NCBI GenBank assembly: GCA_903772945.1 | Contig: CAICTM010000155.1 | Span: forward strand, 40,634 to 104,633 | Length of the DNA stretch: 64,000 bases | Direction: 5' to 3' | From: Seminavis robusta | Taxonomy: Eukaryota > Bacillariophyta > Bacillariophyceae > Naviculales > Naviculaceae | Shown here: piece after piece, positions 53,940 to 64,000 of the stretch | How the letters are laid out: each line of letters starts with the position of its first letter | How positions within the stretch are numbered: position 1 is the stretch's first letter | Notes under the pieces: model-generated | Seen by the model: only the letters and a program-made list of their open reading frames with translations | Database searches by the model: none | What the model was told of the DNA's origin: nothing | Position numbers and translations under genes: made by a program

Positions 53940-55167
53940 GGTCGTACAAGTACTGTAATACTCCCGGACTTGACTACTAGCTTAGATAGCAAGATAGATA
54001 GATACGATGTAGGTTACAGTAGATGAACAACCAACCAAGCCTTGCTTTCAACTTTCAACTGTGTGGTTCTATTGAATGAGAAATAATAAGAAAGATAGAA
54101 TCTGATGATTTCAGCGAGGTGGGTCATGAGTGGCAATGACTACTAGCTAGTATGACTCTGGATAGCAAGACTTCATCTATGGATCTTTGGCAAGCGGAAG
54201 GTATTTCTGTTGATAGGGTTGGGGTCCATCACAAGCCCAACCAACACAACCAACACAAGCGCTAGCTAGCTAGATAGCTCTAGAAAGGGACTCGACTCCT
54301 ACAGGTACCAGGTACCAGCATGCAGCATACGAAGGAGACACAACTGTTACAATGCTCAGCTTTCCAGCTCGCTCGCTAGCTACGGTAGAGATGCATGTTA
54401 CCAAGAAGAATGGATCAAGCTACTGTAGCTACCGGTAGCCCACGACAACTAGATTGCAGAACTTGCTTCCGGGAGCGAGGACGTACACTGTACTGTAGCA
54501 CAACAACAACAACTGAACTGAATTAACTGCCGGTATGCACCAAAGCAGGACTGATTGATGCATCGTAGATTGAGGGGTGCCACAGCCAGGCAGCCGTCTA
54601 CAAGTGACATGGTGCATCTACAACATCGGCTTTGGTTATCTTCATCATCTTTGGCACAGCTATCTTGCTTGTATCTATCTTGGTTGTGCTTTGTGGTACG
54701 AATACTATCGGTACTGTACCGACCCATGGCGGTATTGTAGCAAAGATCTTTCGTTGAAACGCTATCCCTACTGATCATAAGTCTTTAGTGTGCTTTTATC
54801 GACCACAGGTAACGATTTAGGAGGGCTTTTCTTTCAATAAATGAATGTGTTTCCCCAAGTGTGACTACCGAGTGAAGTGTCACACAGTCACAGTCACAAC
54901 CAGTATCATCTGCCCAAAAAGACTTAGTGCAGACTGCTGTTCCAGCGACCTGGCACAATTAATTCTTTTCCCACCCCCAATCCCAGTCTGGTCCCAGTTT
55001 TTGCACGGGCTCATTCGTTCATCTCACAAACCAAAAAACAAACAACGGCAAAAGCAAAAAGCACACAACTTGAGAAAGTCACTTTTTCGAAAGAGTTCTA
55101 CAGTCAGTCATTATTTTTTCTTTGCTGATCATAACCTCAGGTGATCATAACATACCTGGTACTTATC
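53940..55167. other. Divergent intergenic region
   Basis: Holds promoters of the methyltransferase and the next gene. No ORF with a domain. Confidence 0.45.
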
Positions 55168-56103
55168 ATGGCCATGACAATGAGCAGCAACTCCCCCACC
55201 AGCGCGGCGCCCAAGAGGATCCGGCGTCGCTTTCGCTCTGTCAAGAGTGCAGGAGAAGACGGTGGGTTGTGTAGTACTACTACTACTGCTACTAGTTATA
55301 CCGGTACTTGTTCAGGTGCTGCTGGTGCTGGTGCTGGTGCTGGTACTAGTACTACTAGTGGTAAGCCTAGTAGTAATGGTAAGGAAAGGAAGAATCTTCG
55401 TCGCAATCGAACTGGCTTGGGGAGTCTTCAAGCAGAGCGAGAAAAGAGAGATAAGGATAAGGATAGGGATAGCAGCAAGGTTCCTCTGCGTCGCACCAAG
55501 AGTTCCATTGCCAGAATTGGAACTCAATATCGCAGGCCCAGTCTAGTCAAGAAGCTAGAGCAGCAGCAGCAGCAAGCCAATGCTCATGCTCATACTCATG
55601 GCAATGTACATGTATTGCATGGACATGCTCATGTACACAGTGTCAATGCTACCAATGCATATGCTGGCTACAGTTTTTGGAGCTCCAGGCCAGCCTTGGT
55701 CATGTTTGTCCTGATGGGACTGGCCATTCACTACCAGAACATCAAGTTTGTCTATGCCACCATTCTACTCTTTCTATACGAAACCACCGTCATTGTACAA
55801 ACATGGACACACTACATCAACCACATCACCATTATGCAAGAGTTCCGAAGTCAATCTCTCGATTGGCTCAAGTACTACGCTCAACAAACTGAAAGATTCT
55901 TTGATACCAATGACAGAACCAGAAAGGCTGCCGTGGGAATTTGGATCCAGTTTTATCCTGTCACATCAGAGTATGTGGGAGATTATATTAGAGAACGAAG
56001 ACACCACATGATTCAAACTGCTGCAGAACAAACACAGACTTTCAAAAACAGATTCTACAACTTGAATGCCACTACGAGTACAAACAATACTACTGAAGAC
56101 TGA
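55168..56103 (+). CDS. Membrane protein with a basic, low-complexity N-terminus (311 aa)
   Basis: Start is ATG 55168 (MAMTMSSNSPTSAAPKRIRR). The first 150 residues are basic or Thr/Ser/Gly-rich, encoded partly by ACT/AGT/GGT microsatellite. A His-rich stretch (HAHTHGNVHVLHGHAHVH, about 148-170) follows. Two adjacent hydrophobic helices lie at about 183-220 (PALVMFVLMGLAIHYQN and FVYATILLFLYETTVIV). The remainder is a soluble C-terminus with aromatic and charged helices (DWLKYYAQQTERFF). I recognise no family. The His cluster may bind metal, but that is inference. Confidence 0.65.
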   Translation: MAMTMSSNSPTSAAPKRIRRRFRSVKSAGEDGGLCSTTTTATSYTGTCSGAAGAGAGAGTSTTSGKPSSNGKERKNLRRNRTGLGSLQAEREKRDKDKDRDSSKVPLRRTKSSIARIGTQYRRPSLVKKLEQQQQQANAHAHTHGNVHVLHGHAHVHSVNATNAYAGYSFWSSRPALVMFVLMGLAIHYQNIKFVYATILLFLYETTVIVQTWTHYINHITIMQEFRSQSLDWLKYYAQQTERFFDTNDRTRKAAVGIWIQFYPVTSEYVGDYIRERRHHMIQTAAEQTQTFKNRFYNLNATTSTNNTTED

Positions 56104-58567
56104 AGAGTAAGAAGCAAGATTATGATTGTGTCAAGATTGTGTCCAGTCGGTTTAGCAACAATACTAAAGAAGGTTGTTTAGACATTCAGTTGATTTCGTT
56201 TGACTGTCGCTCATGTGTATGGACTTGTAGAATGAATTCATCATTCACTCTTGCTGCGTTCTCACTTTTGCAAGCGATTTGCACCACCACTGGTGTTCAT
56301 GAAACCTGGCTCTGACTAGACTCGACTCGGCTTGGCCCTTCGTCGCGAAAGCAAAGATCGGCGACGTTCGAAGCAACGAGGAAACGAGAATGCTCGTAGT
56401 AACACAGTCTGCTACTTTCTGGTTGTGTAAGGAAGGAACGATTCTGCTTCGAACTTCCAGTCAGTACCGGTAGCCAGCCAACAGCTCCTAGTACATGCGC
56501 TTTTTGCATACAATTAAGAATTGGGACGATACCAGTCACTCTCACTAGTAGAGTCAGACTCGCTAGTTACTCGGCTGGACCGTTCGCTCGGCCGCCTTCT
56601 GTCGAAGAACGAAAAGACATTTGCTTGCTACAGGCAGCCAGCCAATGACTCGCACTGCTGTCGCTACCGTATGGATGCGGGGAACGAGCGAGGAGGATCG
56701 AACACGCGTCATGCATGGAGTGAGATGCATTGGCGTGGTTCGACTCGACTTGGCCTGGAGAGAACATTGTCGACAAGCAAGAACATTTCCTATCGGTACT
56801 ACCATTACGAGGACCCAGCAGTCAAAGCACCAACCAAAAGGCGCAGATTTCTAGCGGCCACTGGGAACCACTGCCAAAGAATGTACAATGTCAAGTATGC
56901 GTCCCGGGCAGCTCGACTCCTGCAATCGTAACGGTATCGCAGCATTGTTCTAGCCAGTACCGGTAGCCAGTCCGATGATACATGATCAGCTGAGCTCCGC
57001 TCGTTTTCGATTCGTTTGTTCGTCGTTCGAGCCTCAAACGTCGACTGATGAGGACTCGACTGTCACTCGATCAGCGCTCTCGGCTGTCACTCCTGAGTGA
57101 CTTGACTCGACTTGACTCGACTCGACTCTCCCTCGACTCGATGAAAGCAATGCCTCCATGATGTGCGTACTGGTACCGGTACCAGTACTAGTAGCATTTC
57201 GGAGGTACGTACTCGTACGTGACATTGTATGATCCGATAGACGCTGAAAACCTTTTTACTTTGTCTGCCACAATTCAATTATTTATCTTTTCATCCGGCC
57301 ACCGGCAACCGACAGGACCAATCAAACAACCTGGTTCGCTCCCTTGTCGTACCGGTACAGTTCACTTGTAAACATGACATTGTAGTTGCCCTAGCCCTGT
57401 GGCCTGCACGCACACACTTTGGTCAGCAGGGGTCCTCATGGGCGGATTGTTCTCGGTTCTCAGTTGCTTTGATTTTTAGTACTGTACCGAAACACGGAAA
57501 GGGCAGGTGAAGGCAAGCAGATGGCAGAAGCTCGCTTTTCTAAACAAACATGAGGATAGACCAGTGCGTCGACTGTTTTGCTAACGTAGCTAGTACCGTA
57601 GCATTGAGGCAACCGTCCTTGAATCCTTGAATATCTATTCTTTTAAAATACTGTATCTTTGCATTATTGGCTTGCTGATTGAGATCTTGATGTGACTCTC
57701 CCATTGGGTTGGTTGGCGACAGTTGGTGAGGCTGCGTCTACTGGATATGGGTGGGACGGGAACAAGGCTGGAGGCTTGAAAGCCAACCTTTGAAGAACTT
57801 CTGTGCCTTTTCCTTCACCTGTTCCTTGCTACCTGGTACTAATAGATGCTTCCCCAATTCGTTTCGCCTAGCAGAGCTACGAATAGCTGGCCGCTACCGG
57901 AACACAAGCCAGCGCCGATTCTTGACTCAAAGTTCAAGGGGCTCTGTCGGTCAAATAATTATGAGAAATACGGTACTAGCTAGTACAGGTTAAGCCTGCA
58001 ATGTAAAGAAAGAAGAAGAAAAGAAAAGAGAAAAGAGCTCTTTGACTCTGGGCTCTTGAATGAGCTCTTGAATGTGAGCTGTGCGGTGATTCTACTACTA
58101 GCTAGCTGGCTCTAGTAGCTAGCTACTCTGGCTATTTTAAATAGTAGAATTATTGTGGTGAAGGCCATCGAAAAGGTGCGTCTGCTCTGTTTATGTAGAA
58201 GTTTCCTGAAGAGGCCATTGTTCTTCACTGCAAGCAGGAGAATGACTTGCAAGACGCCATCCAAGAGAAGATTATTAATAGAGGGAAAGTGAGAAAAAGC
58301 ACTGGATGACTTTTATGTAGTCCTTTATGTATTCTCGGAACGAACATGAGTCACATAGAACACAGGTTGTGGTAGAAATTCACCCGGTCATGAGCTTTTG
58401 GACAACCCCTTAAATAGATGTTTGAATGGTGTTCGGTGCGTACGGTAAGCTTCCTTTTCCGTGTGGCTTCTTTTGCGATCTTAATTTCCCCGTCGTGCCG
58501 GTGGTCGGTGGATCTTGGGTGCCTTTTCTCCACCCACAATATTTAATTGCGGTCAAGCAGAACGAAG
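56104..58567. other. Intergenic, no gene supported
   Basis: A CGACTTGACTCGACTCGA-type repeat lies at about 57096-57140. Other short ORFs lack features. Confidence 0.45.
57096..57140. repeat. TGACTCGACT pentamer-type tandem repeat
   Basis: Runs of CTTGACTCGACT and CGACTCGACTC, imperfect. Palindromic CGACTCGA/TCGA words dominate the flanks. Confidence 0.5.
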
Positions 58568-61385
58568 ATGACGATGAGCGCTGTTACTGCTACTAGCACT
58601 ACTAGTACTACTAGTACTACCGGTTGCAACCCTCAGTTTGAGCTGTGTGATCTGTGGACTGATCCAGACAAGTCAGTGGGAGACATCCTTCGAGGCACCG
58701 TGGCTCTGGTGCCTGCCGTCTTAGCTATGGCTTCAGGTGCAGGTACAGGTACAGGTAATGGAGTAGAAGACGAAGAAGCGCACTTTAAAGCACGCATCTC
58801 TCTCTATGACTACAGCGACGCTACTACATGTACTACCGGTAGTAGTCAACCAACGGTTTCCTGCAGAGAGTTCTGGAGCCACCGGCGCCATGGGCAAACC
58901 ATGGACGATTCCGCATCTTCTCTTGATCACCCATCAAGATTAGGGTTAGGGCTAAATAGAGCTTCCACGCCACCTTGGATCACCGTGGAAATGCCTTCTC
59001 CACCGTGTCGAGGCAAGGACCAGAATTCAGGAGGGGAGCGGACGGCCGAGACTGGGAGACCCTTGGGAAAGATTGATGTCTTTCAAGTACAACCGTTGGC
59101 TCTCAACCTATTAGACAGAGGAGGCCTTAGCTTCAGCAGTCAGAGAAACAATGACCAGAAGACCCAGCACGAACATACACTCCAATGCCTGGCGCAGAGG
59201 CTTGGACGAGTTGTCTCCAGTCGCTGGGTAAACCAGGAACAGCAAAAGACACTCAAGATCCTTCAAGACAAGGAGAGGCGTCTCGTTGAGTCACAAGACC
59301 TAGCCAAGATTGGACAGTGGGAGCTAGACTTGACCAACAACGCTCTCTACTGGTCACACGGGGTATTTGATATCTTTCGAGTTGACCCTAAACGATTCGG
59401 GGCTTCCTACGAAGCCTTTCTAGACGCCATTCATCCCGACGACCGAAAGTTTGTCGACGATGCCTACACAAACTCACTCAAGTCCAAAAAGTCATACAAC
59501 ATCATGCACCGATTGCTGTTTCAAGGCGACGGAGAGGAACCAGAGATCCGATGGGTCAACGAAATTTGTCGTACGGAGTATCATCCCAAGACGGGACTAC
59601 CACTTTACTCGGTCGGCATTGTACAAGATATCACAGAGCTAAAGCAAGCCCAAGAAATGGATAGACTCAAAACTGCATTCTTGGCCAACATGAGGTGAGT
59701 CTCAATGCACTGCTGCCGAGCCGAAATGTTGTGTCCTTGGCAGACTCGACTCGCAACCAACTCACAACCGATTTTGCTTACCTCTCCTGTCTCCATGTTA
59801 TCGATAGTCATGAGATTCGTACTCCCCTCAATGCTGTCATGGGCTACACGGATCTGATTCTCATGGAACCAGAAGCTCTTAGCGAACGAAACAGAGACTA
59901 TCTCAAGACGATTCGACAAAGTGGGGAACTGCTCATGGCAGTCGTTAGTGATATTCTAGACATTAGCAAGATTGAAGCCGGACAGCTGCAAATTGACGAC
60001 AAACCCTATTCCCCAAGCGAACTCTTGGCTTTGGTGGGGCAAAGTGCCAGTGTATTTCAAGAAAATTTCATGCCAGGAAAAAAGGTCAAACTGGACTTCA
60101 CCAACAACTCGACATCCCAGCTTATGGATGTTAGCTGCGCAAGTCAGCAAACCCTCCTGGATCACAGCAGTGGGGGTAATTCCATCTGCCAAACTGCCCA
60201 GGTCATGGGCGACCCTGCACGAATCCAACAAATATTGCTCAATATCGTTAACAATGCTCTCAAATTCACTGGCATTCAGGGGAGCTCTAACGGGAAAGTC
60301 GAATTTGGGGTGAAGTTGGTACAAGGGAAAGGAGGTTCATCATCGGGGAAGATGATGGAGTTTTCCGTTTCTGACAATGGTGTTGGCATCCCAGAAGAAA
60401 AACAACAGTCCATCTTCGAAGCTTTCACTCAGGTGCATCCCAGCCGAGATTCACATGAACTAGGAGGGACGGGACTCGGGTAAGTGAAGGCAATTGATTG
60501 TGGGTCAGGACCAAGCATTACAAGGGTATTATGCCGCTTATACGTATCGCGTTTTCTTGCATCCCTCAGCTTGACGATCTCGAAACGGCTCGTGGAGTTG
60601 ATGGGTGGCGAAATGCAGCTGTGGTCCTCAACTCATACCATCCATCATGGCACCACCGTTTCCTTCACCTTGCCTTATCGCCCTGTCAATGAGGCCACAT
60701 CGTGTCAGCTACTGAAACACGACAAATGCACCATCCAGTCACCGCCCTCGCATGCAAATGCCGAGGAACAACTACGACAATCCCTGACAACAACGTCGAC
60801 TGCGACTGAGAGTGAGGCAAAACCTCCCGCATCTGGTACCACCACCAGCAACGACACTACCAAGGAGTCCTCGGCATCCTCAACATCTGCTCCTGTTGGC
60901 AAGGTCCTCGTGGTGGACGACAATCGTGTCAACCTGAAGCTAGCAGTTCGGATGGTCAATAAGCTGGGATATGAAACGGTCACAGCCATGAATGGGAAAG
61001 AAGCACTGTCTCAATTTCAGTCGGATCCGTTGGTCAACTGATTCTGATGGACAAGGAAATGTAAGCGTTATGCGATGGACTTTTGTACTCGTACCCCACT
61101 GGTCTCCGTTCTCTCATTCTTCACTTCACTTTCGTCTTGTGCACGTGCAGGCCTGTCATGGATGGTTTGGAAGCGGTGCAGGAGATCCGAAAAATCGAAC
61201 GGGTAGTAGCAAGCAGCGAAGCTAGTACCGGTAATAGGAGAATACCCGTGGTGGCCCTCACAGCGGCTGCCTACAGAGAAGACGAAGAGGCTTGTCTTGC
61301 GGCTGGCTGTGACGCGTACTTGACCAAGCCGGTGAAACGAGAGGCCCTGCAAAATATGTTGGCATCATACTTGAAGGATGGATAG
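58568..61385 (+). CDS. PAS-hybrid histidine kinase with receiver domain; one-base frameshift in the receiver (841 aa if read through)
   Basis: The exons are 58568-59694, 59808-60479, 60570-61060 and 61151-61385. The introns are 113, 90 and 90 nt; donors GTGAGT, GTAAGT, GTAAGC. The start is ATG 58568 ([10 protein letters not shown]). Residues 1-235 are unrecognised, with Thr/Gly microsatellite code and one telomere-like stretch. A PAS domain spans about 238-360 ([32 protein letters not shown]). HisKA crosses the first intron, [19 protein letters not shown], with H377. HATPase has N box [14 protein letters not shown]1 [20 protein letters not shown] and G2 [20 protein letters not shown]. The receiver starts at about 711 ([11 protein letters not shown]); LILMD and KEM are in the next frame at 61038-61060, then [22 protein letters not shown] and YLTKPV. 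The kinase core is intact, but the receiver needs one extra base near 61036. Confidence 0.88.
58939..58953 (+). repeat. Telomere-like TTAGGGTTAGGG inside the kinase coding region
   Basis: ATTAGGGTTAGGGCT codes for part of the low-complexity N-terminus (LGLGLN). Compatible with chance in a repeat-prone segment. Confidence 0.5.
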
Positions 61386-62365
61386 ACGGCTGTGAGCTCC
61401 ATGGATCGAGAACTGTTGGTGCAGCCGTAACGTCATGGAGGGCTGCGTGTGGGGCCATAGATATTATGAGTTGATAAAATAGGTGATCGTCTCTCTGGAA
61501 GACTTCGGTAGTTTTAAATTCTGCTGACGGGCCAGGCTGTGTGTATGCCCTTCAGAAGCGTCAACATGACAGTTCGCAGCTTTCAACTCTGCCTGCTGCA
61601 ATACGCGCAACAATAGCATCACTACGACTATAGTAACAGGCAGCTGCTCCTGTTCGCGGCGACCGGCGTCATTCTTGAGTCTTCTGCATTGACATCATCT
61701 CTTCTTGATGCTCACTCAGCATTGATATCAATGCCTCGACCGCTTTCAATCGTGTTCAGGCAAACCAAAGCATTCCGGTTGCTTCACCTCCGGCTATAAG
61801 CTGTGTGAGCGAGATGAAAGCTTCGAACGAATCGAATCCGGAAGAGCAAGCACATTGTCGAGCCTGATAAAGTACTCCCAAGTTTGTGGCTTGGGGGAAA
61901 TCCTGCAACTTGACTGCGAAGCACACAATCGTTCTGCTATTTCACATCGCAGCTTTGTGGGAACGTGTGCTCGCTCCGGTGCATCGAGAGATCTTTTGGG
62001 TTGCCTTGGCTCCCTCAGGAAAGCGGGGGCTACAGGTGCTTGCTTTGGTATGCATGTTGCAACGATTAGGTTCCCGAGCTGGATTTGCCTGGTTCAGAGT
62101 TCCACTTTCCTATTTGGAAAGCAAGTTGCCACGAGGCTTTTTTGAGGACGTGCAGCGTTTCCCCTGGACGAGCGAGAGGCGGCGGAGTTCCTTCGTTGCT
62201 GGGTCGAGAGTATATTGGATCCCGTTCGTTTGCTGCTTTGCATTAACTGACACGTCCGTCTAGGTGGGACAAAAGAAGCACTTGTTTATGGGATTGTCGT
62301 TTTGCAGATCGGCAATTGAAGGATCTCGAATTCTACATGTAGTATGGTACGGTATCTTTGGGCTC
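61386..62365. other. Intergenic with a possible decayed coding fragment
   Basis: At 61930-62250, two shifted frames give protein-like strings (ESKLPRGFFEDVQRFPW, and DEREAAEFLRCWVESILDPV). No start or domain, so not called. Confidence 0.4.
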
Positions 62366-63985
62366 CTATGACGCAGATGCTAATCTCGAGAATAGGCCAC
62401 CTCCGTCAATGAGTTCCGAATAGGCCCCCGTTTCGACTACGATTCCTTTGTCCAGCACCAAAATCATATCAGCATTCCGAGCAGTCGATGGATGATGGGT
62501 AATGCTGATCACCGTTAAACCCTCATCTCGTAGCTGCTCGACCGTTTCAATGAACTTGTGTTCTGTAATGGCATCAAGTGCACTTGTTGCTTCATCTAGC
62601 AGGAGCAAGGCTTTTCCCTGAACTACAGCTCGAGCAATGCCACAGATACGTTGCAACTGGCCACCGGACATGCTGATCGCGGATTCTTTTCCTAGTATTG
62701 TGTCGTACTTTTCGGGGAGTTTCTCAATCACCTCGTGGACACTCGCTTGCTTGGCCGCATGAACTACTTGCTCCATTGTTGCATTGCAGCCAAAGGATAT
62801 GTTGTCAAAAACTGTGCCGTCCAAAACAAACGTCTCTTGGAAGACAACCGCAAGAGAATCTCGAAGCGTATCAAGAGACACAGTCGAAATGGCGGTACCA
62901 TCCATTCGGATTGAGCCCTCTTGCGCCGTTTGAATGCCCATGAGTAAGGACAACAGAGTGGACTTTCCAGACCCAGAAGAACCAAGAACGGCCACGTACG
63001 ATCCAGCAGGGATCGAGAAGGACACACCTTTCAGAATCAAAGGTCCATTGGGCGTATACGAGAACTTTACATTGTCAAACTCCAATTGCTTCTTCAGAGT
63101 CAGAGCTTGCTCCGTCTGCGGGTTGGCGTTTTTTGCCTTATTGCCAGTGTCCTCTCTGCCACTCTTCCTTGCATCATCGAGGATTCGTTGTACTTGCCGC
63201 ACAGCCCCTGCATTCTGCACGACTTGTCCCGAAACTCGTCCTAGAGCTTCAATCGGTTCCAAGACCCCGTACACAAACGAAGTTACGGCAAAGAACTCTC
63301 CAGAATCAATTTCTCCCTTGGACAGGAGCAGCAGAAAGATTATTGTTGTGACCATGTACAGCGCGGATCCCACGGTGCTGTACACGGCCACCACAACATA
63401 GCTCCAAAGCCATGACCAAAAGTTGTGTCCGGCCGCTTCTTCTAGAAGTGGATTGTGAAATCGGTTTGCGACAAAGTCTCGTCGATTGCCGACCTGAGCA
63501 GCTCGACGGAGATGAATTGTATTTTGGAACCGACCAAAAAGTTCTGCATTGGCTTGATCGGACTGGTCACTGGCCGTGACGGCTTGGGTTTCCATGGGTT
63601 TCAGGGATGCCAAGAATGGAATGGCCGTCAGCACAAAGATTGTGTATCCAAAATTGTAGAGACTCAGAAAGAAGAGCGCCGAGATCAAACTAAAGAAGGA
63701 GAAGACAGCCTCCATCAAACAAAAGTCCCACACGTTTTCGAGCTTGGCAATTCCAGCCGTAAAGACATTGGCCAACGTAGCAGGCCTGTGCTTGCGTTCA
63801 AAGGAGGCGTCTCCATCCAAGACACCGTGCACAATCTCACTCTGAATTCTTTTCGAGGCGTGGGCAATCATTTTTGCGACCATGGCGGAAAGGATGTAAA
63901 AGACGACTTCGTCCGCTAAAAAGATGACGAATACCCCCCACAGTCCGAGCATGAAATTGTGTTGATTGTCCACATTGTTGCTCAT
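62366..63985 (-). CDS. ABC transporter half (transmembrane plus ATP-binding domain), possibly incomplete at the 5' end (539 aa as read)
   Basis: An ABC export-type unit. The membrane part has hydrophobic helices at about 12-40 (FMLGLWGVFVIFLADEVVFY), 95-140 and 195-235. The ATP-binding domain follows: Walker A LGSSGSGKSTLL (about 340), Q loop VVFQETFVLDGTVFDNI, signature MSGGQLQR, Walker B ALLLLDEATSALD, H loop SITHHPST. The signature has Met for the usual Leu, a common variant. MSNNVDNQHN at 63985 is a usable start with an in-frame TGA (63995-63997) just upstream. However, ABCB-type membrane domains usually have one or more helices before this point, so an upstream exon beyond the window edge is likely. 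Substrate unknown. Confidence 0.88.
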   Translation of the reverse strand: MSNNVDNQHNFMLGLWGVFVIFLADEVVFYILSAMVAKMIAHASKRIQSEIVHGVLDGDASFERKHRPATLANVFTAGIAKLENVWDFCLMEAVFSFFSLISALFFLSLYNFGYTIFVLTAIPFLASLKPMETQAVTASDQSDQANAELFGRFQNTIHLRRAAQVGNRRDFVANRFHNPLLEEAAGHNFWSWLWSYVVVAVYSTVGSALYMVTTIIFLLLLSKGEIDSGEFFAVTSFVYGVLEPIEALGRVSGQVVQNAGAVRQVQRILDDARKSGREDTGNKAKNANPQTEQALTLKKQLEFDNVKFSYTPNGPLILKGVSFSIPAGSYVAVLGSSGSGKSTLLSLLMGIQTAQEGSIRMDGTAISTVSLDTLRDSLAVVFQETFVLDGTVFDNISFGCNATMEQVVHAAKQASVHEVIEKLPEKYDTILGKESAISMSGGQLQRICGIARAVVQGKALLLLDEATSALDAITEHKFIETVEQLRDEGLTVISITHHPSTARNADMILVLDKGIVVETGAYSELIDGGGLFSRLASAS

Positions 63986-64000
63986 CTTGCGATTTCAATG

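Noticed and set aside
61855-62263. Frames giving FFEDVQRFPW and DEREAAEFLRCWVESI
   Set aside because: Two shifted fragments without start or domain; could be a pseudogene fragment but evidence is too thin.

Overview
The window is nuclear DNA from a eukaryotic microalga, most likely a pennate diatom. Several features point that way. Genes carry short GT-AG introns (72-151 nt where I could place them). A flavodoxin has a plastid signal whose cleavage site reads ADA|FAP. Two proteins carry the DUF6824 domain, typical of diatoms. There are also a receptor resembling diatom membrane guanylyl cyclases, a hybrid histidine kinase, a three-copy CRAL-TRIO family and Ser/Thr/Gln-rich disordered regions. 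Gene spacing is loose, and the intergenic DNA is full of palindromic words (CTAG arrays, TACCGGTA, ACATGT). The species is inferred; nothing in the window fixes it.

Layout. 1-7000: the first 111 codons of a SET-like protein leaving the left edge, then repeat-rich DNA with two weak small ORFs. 6.9-15 kb: a four-helix membrane protein, a Ser/Arg-rich small protein, a divergent pair (PD-(D/E)XK-like protein and a ZIP metal transporter), a frameshifted conserved gene and a small membrane-hairpin protein. 15-16.3 kb: duplicated inverted-repeat DNA holding a TTAAGGGG array. 16.3-24.2 kb: two large convergent genes, an LsmAD/RPA70N/armadillo fusion and a DUF6824-STAND ATPase with helical repeats. 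25.8-30.3 kb: three tandem CRAL-TRIO genes. 31.3-33.0 kb: nested Tourist-like elements with a 33-bp-arm hairpin. 33.2-40.7 kb: a Cys-rich cytochrome b5, a plastid flavodoxin and a DUF6824 nuclear-type protein. 43.7-47.2 kb: a repeat-rich receptor that resembles a diatom receptor cyclase but lacks the cyclase domain. 48.7-56.1 kb: a Golgi-type sulfotransferase, an aldo/keto-reductase-fold pseudoenzyme with a twin-arginine signal, a METTL24/FkbM-type methyltransferase and a two-helix membrane protein. 58.6-64 kb: a PAS-hybrid histidine kinase with a one-base frameshift in its receiver, and an ABC transporter half at the right edge.

The genes do not form a pathway; this is an ordinary mosaic of unrelated loci. 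Recurring themes are signalling (hybrid kinase, receptor, STAND ATPase), secretory-pathway modification (sulfotransferase, methyltransferase) and plastid proteins (flavodoxin, AKR-like). The most unusual items are the LsmAD-RPA70N-armadillo fusion, the AKR with all four catalytic positions replaced, the cyclase-less receptor, and three genes each broken by what looks like a single-base shift. That last pattern may be an assembly artefact. Exon boundaries were placed by hand from splice consensus, frame and family conservation.
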